Shown: positions 1-5,782 of the stretch, piece after piece
Numbering within the stretch: the stretch's first letter is position 1
Layout of the letters: each line of letters starts with the position of its first letter
From: Paraburkholderia sp. CNPSo 3272
GTDB taxonomy: Bacteria; Pseudomonadota; Gammaproteobacteria; Burkholderiales; Burkholderiaceae
Length of the DNA: 64,000 bases
Assembly (NCBI RefSeq): GCF_024206495.1
Contig: NZ_JAMBPQ010000001.1
Location: 248,001-312,000 of the forward strand
Direction of reading: 5' to 3'
Notes under the pieces: model-generated
Database searches by the model: none
Seen by the model: only the letters and a program-made list of their open reading frames with translations
What the model was told of the DNA's origin: nothing
Position numbers and translations under genes: made by a program

Positions 1-162
1 CTGCGTCAGGCGAAGCGTGTGCAGGCGCGCGCGCGGAATCCCATTGCGCCGCCATTGCGAAACTGCGGCGGGGTCGACATCAAAAATACGCGCAACCTCG
101 CCCGTGCCACCGAGGCTATCGATGATTCGATCCGCTTCCAGAGCGACTGTTGACTTGTCCAT
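1..162 (-). CDS. Cro/YdaS-like phage regulator, partial (3' end beyond window)
   Basis: The ATG is at 160-162 on the minus strand and the frame stays open to base 1, giving 54 visible residues. The visible part contains a helix-turn-helix at about residues 19-43 (GEVARIFDVDPAAVSQWRRN), with the recognition helix pattern typical of small YdaS/Cro-like repressors. It is transcribed away from the CI-like gene at 231, and both promoters share the operator pair at 171-207. By analogy with lambdoid switches it probably heads the leftward lytic operon. The role is inferred from fold and position. Confidence 0.75.
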   Translation of the reverse strand, partial: MDKSTVALEADRIIDSLGGTGEVARIFDVDPAAVSQWRRNGIPRARLHTLRLTQ

Positions 163-170
163 GGTGAAAT

Positions 171-207
171 TTAAGCACACTTAACACCAAAAGTGAAGTG
201 CACTTAA
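171..207. promoter_or_regulatory. Operator pair between the divergent Cro-like and CI-like genes
   Basis: TTAAGCACACTTAA lies at 171-184 and TGAAGTGCACTTAA at 194-207, with centres 23 bp apart. Both are palindromic with the same TTAAG...CTTAA arms. The same motif recurs twice at 981-1027. The sites fill most of the 68-bp gap between the two divergent start codons, which is where phage repressor operators are expected. The match is seen in the sequence; binding by the CI-like protein is inference. Confidence 0.75.
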
Positions 208-230
208 CTTGGAAAGTTTAGCCTACTGAA

Positions 231-695
231 ATGAATGAGCTAGATACCTTTGTAGGGCGCCTTCTGCACGCGAAGAAAATTCGTGAGGCAGAGCTTGGCG
301 CATCCATCGGCAACAAGGAGATTGCCTCCAAGGCGGAGGTTTCGCCTTCTGCGATCTCTCAGTGGATGCATGGCAACGTGAACACGGAGAACCTCAAGGC
401 TGCGCATGTATTTCGCGTAGCCCGGTTTCTGCGTGTGAGGCCCGACTGGCTATGGGACAGACGCGGATCTATGCGAGACGCATTGGACGAGTTGCCCGAT
501 TCCGCAAAAGGACTACTCAATGACCTCAAGAGAGCGTCAGCACAAGGCGTTGCCGAGATAGCAATACCAGCTATGCAGGGCGCATTAGATGCCGTTCTTA
601 AGTTGAATGAGCAATCTCGTGCCCAGCTGCTCGACATGAATGCGCCGACCCCTCCAGGGGGCTCAGATTCCAGTCGAAAACCGCGGCGTACCTGA
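231..695 (+). CDS. CI-like phage repressor, short form without autocleavage domain
   Basis: 154 aa. An XRE-type helix-turn-helix spans about residues 27-60 (NKEIASKAEVSPSAISQW), followed by the WLWDRRGSM stretch often seen just after the DNA-binding domain of phage CI proteins. The C-terminal half is short and shows no S24 peptidase-like segment, so RecA-stimulated self-cleavage as in lambda CI is unlikely. The start codon is ATG 231, with only a weak ribosome site (ggaaag). It is divergent from the Cro-like gene, and its last 98 bp overlap the minus-strand gene at 598-897. Probable function: maintenance of lysogeny through the TTAA operators on either side. Confidence 0.85.
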   Translation: MNELDTFVGRLLHAKKIREAELGASIGNKEIASKAEVSPSAISQWMHGNVNTENLKAAHVFRVARFLRVRPDWLWDRRGSMRDALDELPDSAKGLLNDLKRASAQGVAEIAIPAMQGALDAVLKLNEQSRAQLLDMNAPTPPGGSDSSRKPRRT

Positions 696-897
696 ACACT
701 CCGACATCCCCTGTGCGGGCCGCATAACCCCTCACCGGCGCGCCGAGCAACTCAACATCCCAGTCGAAATCGGGCGATTCATGCCGCCCGATGACACGGA
801 CAATCATGCCTATATGGTCCGGGTTCATGCATCGACTGACGATCGCCATCCCTCCTGGTTTTACCGCTCCGCCCACCCCACTCGCTAGCGCTCTCAT
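598..897 (-). CDS. Small phage protein behind a LexA box, convergent with the repressor
   Basis: 99 aa from ATG at 895-897, which has GGAAG about 6 nt upstream; the open frame extends further but this start fits the ribosome site. The core (KPGGMAIVSR, then IGMIVRVIGR and a GDVGVFRY segment) reads as a compact beta-rich small protein of a kind common in Burkholderia prophages; I cannot name a family with certainty. A LexA box lies 38-57 bp upstream and a CI-type operator lies beyond it. The gene runs into the repressor 3' end (98 bp overlap). It could be an SOS-induced antirepressor or could act by convergent transcription; both are inference. Confidence 0.7.
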   Translation of the reverse strand: MRALASGVGGAVKPGGMAIVSRCMNPDHIGMIVRVIGRHESPDFDWDVELLGAPVRGYAARTGDVGVFRYAAVFDWNLSPLEGSAHSCRAAGHEIAHST

Positions 898-934
898 CGC
901 TACTTCCCCGTTCTCTCGCCTTCTGTTCTCAAAA

Positions 935-954
935 TACTGTATGGATGTACAGTA
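935..954. promoter_or_regulatory. LexA (SOS) box
   Basis: CTGT at 937-940, eight bases, ACAG at 949-952, with flanking TA on both sides: a 20-bp imperfect palindrome matching the CTGT-N8-ACAG consensus used by beta- and gammaproteobacterial LexA. It sits just upstream of the minus-strand gene starting at 897 and beside the operator at 981-994. A second box of the same form is at 8368-8387. Confidence 0.8.
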
Positions 955-980
955 TGGCGATGCGAAAGCCATTCGTCAAT

Positions 981-1027
981 TTAAGTCAGCTTAAATTTTG
1001 TTGCGCCTCTATATTAAGTGTGCTTAA
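981..1027. promoter_or_regulatory. Second operator pair for the CI-like repressor
   Basis: TTAAGTCAGCTTAA at 981-994 and TTAAGTGTGCTTAA at 1014-1027; the latter is the exact reverse complement of the site at 171-184. Centres are 33 bp apart, about three helical turns. The pair lies between the LexA-linked minus-strand gene and the rightward operon starting at 1181, so one repressor could silence both directions, as OL and OR do in lambda. Confidence 0.75.
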
Positions 1028-1049
1028 ATTCGCTTCACGCACTCACCGA

Positions 1050-1156
1050 AGCACTGAGCGGGAGCGCCTGAAGCACCAGTCGTCGCGGCGACTTCCCAAA
1101 AATAGCCCGTATGGTCTCCTTCAGGTTGTGTGAACGAGGCGCTCCCGCTCAGTGCT
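1050..1156. repeat. 20-bp perfect inverted repeat in the leader of the rightward operon
   Basis: AGCACTGAGCGGGAGCGCCT at 1050-1069 is the exact reverse complement of 1137-1156, separated by 67 nt that contain a smaller GTCG/CGAC hairpin. It ends 24 bp before the ATG at 1181. In RNA this would be a strong long-stem structure; there is no U-run after it, so it is not a simple terminator. A leader regulatory structure or a small RNA is possible. Confidence 0.7.
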
Positions 1157-1180
1157 GCGAATTAATTGGAGCTTGAGGAC

Positions 1181-1660
1181 ATGGCAACAATTCTGACCGA
1201 CGAGCGCCGAACGGCTCTCGGCTCGCTGATCAGCGAGTGGTTTGGCAAACTCGATTCCGACGGCGGAAAGCAATCGGACGATGGCCGGATCATTCGCGCG
1301 TTCGACTACACCGATTCGCGCAACATCGATCTGCTGATCGACGAAGCAATCGCGCCGGCAATCGCTGACGCAGTGCAGTGCGCGCTCGTCGCGCAGGCAA
1401 ATACGGTCCCGCTCACGGTGCTCAACGCCCTGCGCTTCTATGCGAGCGGCGACCACTTCAGCATCGACGACGATCATCAGCAGTTCGACACGGTCAGCGG
1501 CGAGCCGCAAAACTGGTTGTTCAGCGAACGCGACGACGACTGCACGATGGTCGAAAACGGTGGCATCGCGAAGGCCGTTCTGCGCGGCTTCAATGGTGGC
1601 TTCGAAGAAGCGCCGACCGCGATCGAAGGCGAAGTTCTGCGTGCGCGAGTCGAAGCATGA
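1181..1660 (+). CDS. Conserved phage protein of unknown function
   Basis: 159 aa, acidic, first gene of a tightly packed rightward operon. ATG 1181 is preferred over TTG 1166 because GAGG lies 6-9 nt upstream. I see no membrane segment, signal peptide or catalytic motif; the sequence has an acidic tract (HFSIDDDHQQFD) and looks globular and soluble. The next gene overlaps its stop by 4 bp (ATGA), so the two are probably translationally coupled. Similar proteins are familiar from the early region of Burkholderia prophages, but their function is unknown to me. Confidence 0.75.
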   Translation: MATILTDERRTALGSLISEWFGKLDSDGGKQSDDGRIIRAFDYTDSRNIDLLIDEAIAPAIADAVQCALVAQANTVPLTVLNALRFYASGDHFSIDDDHQQFDTVSGEPQNWLFSERDDDCTMVENGGIAKAVLRGFNGGFEEAPTAIEGEVLRARVEA

Positions 1661-1803
1661 ACCGCGCTGCTTGCGATAACGCTCTGCTCGCCGCGTGCGA
1701 TGAACTGTACGGCAAGCTGGCACGCGCCGCGGCTGTCGGCCTGCTCGGCGTCGCTGTCGGCGTGACCTGGTATGTGCTGGTCGGCCTGCGCGTAGGTGCC
1801 TGA
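1657..1803 (+). CDS. Small single-pass membrane protein
   Basis: 48 aa. A single hydrophobic helix at about residues 26-44 (VGLLGVAVGVTWYVLVGL) follows a short N-terminal part with two Cys. The ATG overlaps the upstream stop (ATGA) and its own TGA shares a base with the next ATG, so it is embedded in an operon of small membrane proteins. Function unknown; phage early membrane peptides of this size may be exclusion or inhibitor proteins, which is only a guess. Confidence 0.6.
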   Translation: MNRAACDNALLAACDELYGKLARAAAVGLLGVAVGVTWYVLVGLRVGA

Positions 1804-1937
1804 TGGAAACGATCAAACTCGCCGGCCGTCTCTGCATCGCTGGCGTCGTCGTAATCGGCCTTCTGGCGTTTCAGGCTCAGATGCATGAGCGTGAAACGGC
1901 ATTCGAGGCCCACTGCAGCAAGCATCGCTGCACCTGA
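1803..1937 (+). CDS. Small single-pass membrane protein
   Basis: 44 aa, beginning at an ATG that overlaps the previous TGA (TGATG). A short charged N-terminus precedes a hydrophobic helix at about residues 10-24 (CIAGVVVIGLLAF), followed by a charged tail ending CSKHRCT with two Cys. The coupled start supports real expression. No family recognised. Confidence 0.55.
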   Translation: METIKLAGRLCIAGVVVIGLLAFQAQMHERETAFEAHCSKHRCT

Positions 1938-1955
1938 TCCCGAAAAGGCTCACCA

Positions 1956-2123
1956 ATGGACATCGTAGAAGCAGTTTGTATCGCAGTCCTTATCGGTTTT
2001 ATTATCGGCACTGGCGTTGCACTCGGCGTGGCGAAGCTGCTGAAACGTGAGCGTCAGTCGCTTCCGTACGCCGGCCCGGCGATCGCCTACGACGCGGAGC
2101 CCTACCCGCGCGCATGGGAGTGA
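1956..2123 (+). CDS. Small single-pass membrane protein
   Basis: 55 aa. A hydrophobic segment at about residues 5-27 (AVCIAVLIGFIIGTGVALGV) is followed by a basic KLLKRER stretch and a cytoplasmic-type tail ending PYPRAWE, so the orientation should be N-out/C-in. It lies 18 bp after the previous gene and its 3' end overlaps the region leading to the zinc-finger-like gene. Third member of a run of tiny membrane proteins. Function unknown. Confidence 0.55.
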   Translation: MDIVEAVCIAVLIGFIIGTGVALGVAKLLKRERQSLPYAGPAIAYDAEPYPRAWE

Positions 2124-2128
2124 GCAAG

Positions 2129-2419
2129 ATGCGCTGCCATGTCCGCTGCCGCCACTGTGCAACGCGTCGCTGCCTGAAGCGAAAGTTGTCCGAGTACTTG
2201 CGCGTGCCCGCGTGCGAAGTCTGCGGAAAGCGCGATTACCGCGTCGACCGCTGGATGAATCGCCGTAACACGACGCGCATGACGTGCACTTGCGCGGGCT
2301 ACTGGTTCCCGCATCGGCAAGGCTCGCTGTTCTGCTGGAGCCGTGCCGACGGCACGCAGCGATACCCCGGCGATCCCGACTTCGCCGACCGCAATTACGA
2401 CGGCCTCGCAGCCGCATAG
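2129..2419 (+). CDS. Phage zinc-ribbon-like protein
   Basis: 96 aa from ATG 2129, chosen because GGAG sits 7 nt upstream; an in-frame ATG at 2114 would add five residues. Cys pairs CRHC near residue 7 and CEVC near residue 31, then CTC and a last Cys near residue 69, suggest a metal-binding ribbon. The segment CGKRDYRVDRWMN between them is basic and aromatic, so nucleic-acid binding is plausible. Last gene of the small rightward operon; a hairpin follows at 2467-2486. Confidence 0.7.
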   Translation: MRCHVRCRHCATRRCLKRKLSEYLRVPACEVCGKRDYRVDRWMNRRNTTRMTCTCAGYWFPHRQGSLFCWSRADGTQRYPGDPDFADRNYDGLAAA

Positions 2420-2466
2420 AACAGTTTCCATGGCGCAGGGAGGCTCCTGCGTTGTGGCGTGTTTGG

Positions 2467-2494
2467 CCGGCGCCCGTACGGGCCGGTCCCTTTT
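2467..2494 (+). terminator. Possible terminator of the small rightward operon
   Basis: CCGG-cg-CCCGT pairs with ACGGG-CCGG (2467-2486, with a two-base bulge) and is followed by tccctttt. Position after 2419 and before the convergent gene ending at 2570 fits a terminator, but the U-run is short. Confidence 0.35.
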
Positions 2495-2569
2495 GAAGGA
2501 CAACAGCAAGTGGACATTCACGGTTTGCCGTTCAGGTCGCCTCATCCAGCATGGCAGCCGACCTTGAAA

Positions 2570-2803
2570 TCAGCTCTCAGGGCCGAGGATCAAATCGATT
2601 GCAGCCTGACCGGCAATCTCTCCAATGAGGTAAGCCCATCTTTGGCTGAAGGGTCCACGGCGCACGTCAACGATTGCTCCGTCCACACTCGTGCGGCCTA
2701 CGTTATGTCCGGTTATCTGAAACGTGACGTTATACATGTCCTCTTCGACGAGGCGAAGCGTGACGCGAATTTCGAAACCTCGATAGGGGATAACTCGATC
2801 CAT
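2570..2803 (-). CDS. Small phage protein, beta-beta-alpha type (member A)
   Basis: 77 aa from ATG 2803 (GTG two codons upstream also possible). The start YRGFEIRVTL and the next strand YNVTFQI are followed by a C-terminal helix (AYLIGEIAGQAAIDLIL). The same arrangement, an aromatic-G-aromatic-x-I opening, beta strands and an Ala-rich final helix, recurs in the minus-strand genes at 2840, 4278 and 4698 and in the chromosomal genes at 9608 and 40831. Lies 36 bp downstream of the 2840 gene on the same strand. Function unknown. Confidence 0.75.
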   Translation of the reverse strand: MDRVIPYRGFEIRVTLRLVEEDMYNVTFQITGHNVGRTSVDGAIVDVRRGPFSQRWAYLIGEIAGQAAIDLILGPES

Positions 2804-2839
2804 AGCCACGCTTTGAGAGATTCAGAAAACGGTGACGAC

Positions 2840-3106
2840 CTAGCGAAGATTCTGGAAGCCGCGCAATTTGATCTCGCTGCTGATGGCGAATTGACAACTC
2901 TTGAACGCAGCCTCGAAAGCTGCGTCCGAACTACCAAACGGTCCGTACGAGCCACGTGGATCCGCCTGAACGCCGGCGACGCTCGTAAATTCCTTGTATG
3001 TGATCGGCTCAACAATGTAGTACTCGAAGCCACCACTAGAACAAGGCCTGCCTTCGACTGTTGCTCTCATGTGCCAGCCATTGAATGTGTCAAGGCGCGT
3101 TTCCAT
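2840..3106 (-). CDS. Small phage protein, beta-beta-alpha type (member B)
   Basis: 88 aa. ATG 3106 is preferred because GGGAGG lies 4-5 nt upstream; the open frame goes on upstream without a better site. Opening FNGWHMRATV, then a strand FEYYIVEPI, then a helical end SDAAFEAAFKSCQFAI. One of four similar minus-strand genes in this island. A substrate or partner cannot be read from the sequence. Confidence 0.75.
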   Translation of the reverse strand: METRLDTFNGWHMRATVEGRPCSSGGFEYYIVEPITYKEFTSVAGVQADPRGSYGPFGSSDAAFEAAFKSCQFAISSEIKLRGFQNLR

Positions 3107-3237
3107 AGATCCTCCCGTTTTGATTCGGGAAGACCGTCGTACGATCGAAAGTTCGTTTCCCGCGCTCATGCTGCGCTCTATTACTACCTTCGGCAAGCTA
3201 AATCACTTTGGCATGGTCAAAGGGCCGGAGTGCTTCA

Positions 3238-4263
3238 ATGAGAGCGCCCTCCGTATTACTCGCAGTCACGGCTACCGTGACTGCAGCGTGTCTGTCGATC
3301 ATGGCTGGATGGCAGCGTGGCGGGTTCCTCGCCGAGCGCGTGCTCTGGATCGCTGTCGGCGTCGTGCTCGTCGTCGCGGCGCATCTGCTGCCCGCCCTAT
3401 GCCGGCCGCACGGTTGGCGCGTGCGCGCGGTCGGCGCCCTGCTCTGGGGCGGCTGCATCGCCGCGACCTGCTACGGCCATGCCGTCTTCTTTCTGATGGC
3501 GCAGAAGCATGCGGGTGAACTGCGCGCCGCCGCGGTGCCGGTCGTGACTGCGCATGGTAGTGACTTGAGCGTGATCGCACGTGACCGGGCAGACGCAGTA
3601 ACGCGACTGGCCCGCGCCACGGCGCGCCGCTGCGTCGAGCCGTGCCCGAGTCTGCGCGCCGAGCGTACGTCACTCGCAGCCAAGGTCGAAGCGCTCGATG
3701 TCGAGAAGGCAGAAGCGCTCCGCGCCGAGTCAGCACAGGACCGAGCCAGCGCAGCGCGCGCAGCAGCCCTGGCTGATCCGGTGACCGGCGCCCTCACCGC
3801 CTTCGGTGTGGCCGCACCGCGCGCCGAACTCGTGACCGCCCTCGCCTTTGCCGCCGTGCTCGAAGCCGTCGCCTGCTTCTGCTGGCTGCTCGCGCTGCGC
3901 CCGGCTGCCGTGACTGAAATTGCGGTAACGCCCGCCACACAAGTCAGTCACGCCGTCGCAGTAACGGCAGTCACGCCCGAAAGTAACGCCGCCGCACCAG
4001 TCGCGGAGCCGGTCGTCGTCGAGTCCGCCCCGGTGCTGCGCCTGCCAGTAGTCGAGCAGCACGACGACGTGACGCGAGTCATGACCGCAGTAGCCGCAGG
4101 CCAGTTGCGTCCGACCGTGACAGAGATCCGTAAGTTTCTAGGTTGCTCGCAGGCGCGCGCCGCGAGAGTCCGCAAACAACTTGAGCCTGCAAGCATTCAA
4201 TCGATGCACGCGACGGTCGCCGATCAAAATGGCGATCCAGCGCGCGACGAGGTGTTTGCGTGA
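3238..4263 (+). CDS. Phage membrane protein with C-terminal helix-turn-helix
   Basis: 341 aa from ATG 3238 (GGAG 7 nt upstream). Three hydrophobic segments lie in the first 85 residues, then an Ala/Arg/Glu-rich probable coiled coil (about 110-175), a fourth hydrophobic segment near 195-220 (LVTALAFAAVLEAVACFCWLL), a Pro/Val/Thr-rich linker and, at about 290-325, a segment reading as a helix-turn-helix (PTVTEIRKFLGCSQARAARVRK). A membrane-tethered DNA-binding protein is the simplest reading. It could instead resemble a mobile-element replication or stability factor. It stands alone on the plus strand between two minus-strand pairs. Confidence 0.7.
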   Translation: MRAPSVLLAVTATVTAACLSIMAGWQRGGFLAERVLWIAVGVVLVVAAHLLPALCRPHGWRVRAVGALLWGGCIAATCYGHAVFFLMAQKHAGELRAAAVPVVTAHGSDLSVIARDRADAVTRLARATARRCVEPCPSLRAERTSLAAKVEALDVEKAEALRAESAQDRASAARAAALADPVTGALTAFGVAAPRAELVTALAFAAVLEAVACFCWLLALRPAAVTEIAVTPATQVSHAVAVTAVTPESNAAAPVAEPVVVESAPVLRLPVVEQHDDVTRVMTAVAAGQLRPTVTEIRKFLGCSQARAARVRKQLEPASIQSMHATVADQNGDPARDEVFA

Positions 4264-4277
4264 AACCAGCTATGACT

Positions 4278-4538
4278 TCAGCCATTGTTGACGAAATCGC
4301 CGCCAGTGGCCCGACCTTCGAGCACGTCTCTGCCGAACTGGATCAGGATGCGGCATGCCTCATCGTGGGTCTTTGCAGGCGCTGCCCATCGCGGCGTAAC
4401 CCGGGAATCCCTGACGTGATCGCTCTTGGTCTTATCGGTGATTACGATCCAGCCAGTAAAGCTCGCTTCGTCCGGATCATTCGAGACGTTCGCGTGTATC
4501 TCAATTCCCGGCTTGAACTCAGAAATTTGGCTTGGCAT
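4278..4538 (-). CDS. Small phage protein, beta-beta-alpha type (member C)
   Basis: 86 aa, ATG 4536-4538 with AGGAG 9 nt upstream. Opening EFKPGIEIHANV, a strand GWIVITD, and a C-terminal helix THDEACRILIQFGRDVLEG: the same order of elements as members A, B and D. Convergent with the membrane protein ending at 4263. Function unknown. Confidence 0.7.
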   Translation of the reverse strand: MPSQISEFKPGIEIHANVSNDPDEASFTGWIVITDKTKSDHVRDSRVTPRWAAPAKTHDEACRILIQFGRDVLEGRATGGDFVNNG

Positions 4539-4697
4539 GGCGGTCTCCTAGCAAGCCCAGCGCACAGCGTAGCACGCAGATCGCAGCGCGGGACCACCAC
4601 ATTTGTGCGCTACCGCACGAATCGACCAACCCTAACCAATCGTGAGACGAGCATGAGCCGAAAATGCACACTCAGACCGCTTGGGGTGCCTTGCACC

Positions 4698-4970
4698 TCA
4701 CGGCAAACGGATACCACGCATCTTTGCCGAAGCTATCGTCCGACGAAGATATTGCTTCGCGCATTCGAAGCAGCTGTCTGCATATTTCCGCTCCGCAAGG
4801 GCCTCATTTTTATCGGCTTCCCGCGAAAAACAAGTCGCCGGTGCGAGTTGGCGCCGCGCCAGATCGGAATCGGGGGAAACACTCCAGCGCACTCCCGTAT
4901 GTCCGTCGGCAAGCCACACGGTCGCCACCTCAATCCTGAAGCCTTCGAACGACTCAATGCGGGTCCACAT
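4698..4970 (-). CDS. Small phage protein, beta-beta-alpha type (member D)
   Basis: 90 aa from ATG 4970, with GGGAGGG 4 nt upstream deciding the start. Opening FEGFRIEVATVWL, a strand VRWSVSP, and a helix ALAERKYADSCFECAKQYL. Divergent from the DUF1643 gene with only 35 bp between the start codons, so their promoters overlap. Function unknown. Confidence 0.75.
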   Translation of the reverse strand: MWTRIESFEGFRIEVATVWLADGHTGVRWSVSPDSDLARRQLAPATCFSREADKNEALAERKYADSCFECAKQYLRRTIASAKMRGIRLP

Positions 4971-5005
4971 CGTCCCTCCCAAACCGCCTGTCCAAGGAAC
5001 CAAGT

Positions 5006-5539
5006 ATGAGCGCAATCATCAGCCGCTGCTGCTCTTATCGCTACCGACTTGAGCGCGAAGTACGCTCCACCGGCATCGTTGTCGCCTTCTTCGGCGTCAA
5101 TCCATCGCGCGCCGACGCGAGCGTACGCGACCAGACGGACTGGAAGTGGACCGCCTTCTCACACCGCTGGGGCGCCCGCAAATACGTCGCTGGCAACCCG
5201 TTTGCGTTCCGTACGCCTTATGTCGAGGATCTTGTCGCCGTTGTTGATCCGGTCGGGCCTGAAAACGACGCCCACCTCGCGCAGATAATCGCCGACGCTG
5301 ACTTGCTCGTGCCGTGCTGGAGCGACCGCAAGAAGCTGCCGCACGTGTTGCGCCCGCGCCTTGACGCGGTCGCTGAAATGCTCCGCGTATCGGCAAAGCC
5401 CTTAATGGTTTTCGGCCTCACGAAGGGCGGCGATCCGAAACACCCGCTGATGCTCAGCTACGAAACGCCACTTACCAACTGGAACGCAGAAGGTAACCGC
5501 CCTCCCATAGACGGGGACCGAAACACTCAAGGCAAGTAG
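5006..5539 (+). CDS. DUF1643 family protein
   Basis: 177 aa. The FFGVNPSRADA motif near residues 28-38, followed by D-x-T-x-W, is the hallmark of DUF1643, and the GNPFAFR segment also fits. DUF1643 proteins are often carried by phages and have no established biochemical role; the fold is a soluble alpha/beta domain. Start ATG 5006 with AAGGA upstream. It lies just before the excision and integration genes, so it may be an accessory cargo gene of the island. Confidence 0.85.
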   Translation: MSAIISRCCSYRYRLEREVRSTGIVVAFFGVNPSRADASVRDQTDWKWTAFSHRWGARKYVAGNPFAFRTPYVEDLVAVVDPVGPENDAHLAQIIADADLLVPCWSDRKKLPHVLRPRLDAVAEMLRVSAKPLMVFGLTKGGDPKHPLMLSYETPLTNWNAEGNRPPIDGDRNTQGK

Positions 5540-5554
5540 CAGATGGAGCAAACG

Positions 5555-5782
5555 ATGAGCGACTACCTGACCTCGACCGAACTCGCCGACCTCATCGGCT
5601 GCAAGCCGAACCAGCGCACGCGGATGATCAATTGGCTCGCCGACAACCGCTGGAAGTATGTCATCGACCGCAACGGCATTCCCAAGGTCGCACGCGCGTT
5701 CCGCGATCTGAAGCTTGGACTCAGCGCCGATACCAAAGCAACGAAATATGACAATGGTCCGAACCTCCAGGCATTCGCCTAA
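5555..5782 (+). CDS. DUF4224 (excisionase-like) protein
   Basis: 75 aa from ATG 5555 (GGAG 8 nt upstream; ATG 5543 would add four residues). The sequence LTSTELADLIGCKPNQRTRMINWLADN is the DUF4224 signature, a winged-helix-type DNA-binding domain usually found directly upstream of phage integrases. The 3' end overlaps the integrase start by 35 bp, which supports coupled expression. Likely a recombination directionality factor; no binding site is shown here. Confidence 0.85.
   Translation: MSDYLTSTELADLIGCKPNQRTRMINWLADNRWKYVIDRNGIPKVARAFRDLKLGLSADTKATKYDNGPNLQAFA

Noticed and set aside
1121..1837. 238-codon minus-strand frame opposite the first rightward phage genes
   Set aside because: Arg-rich antisense shadow; plus-strand genes have coupled starts and ribosome sites.
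2430..2567. 45-codon plus-strand frame after the zinc-ribbon gene
   Set aside because: No ribosome site; it runs through the GC-rich hairpin region and into the convergent gene.
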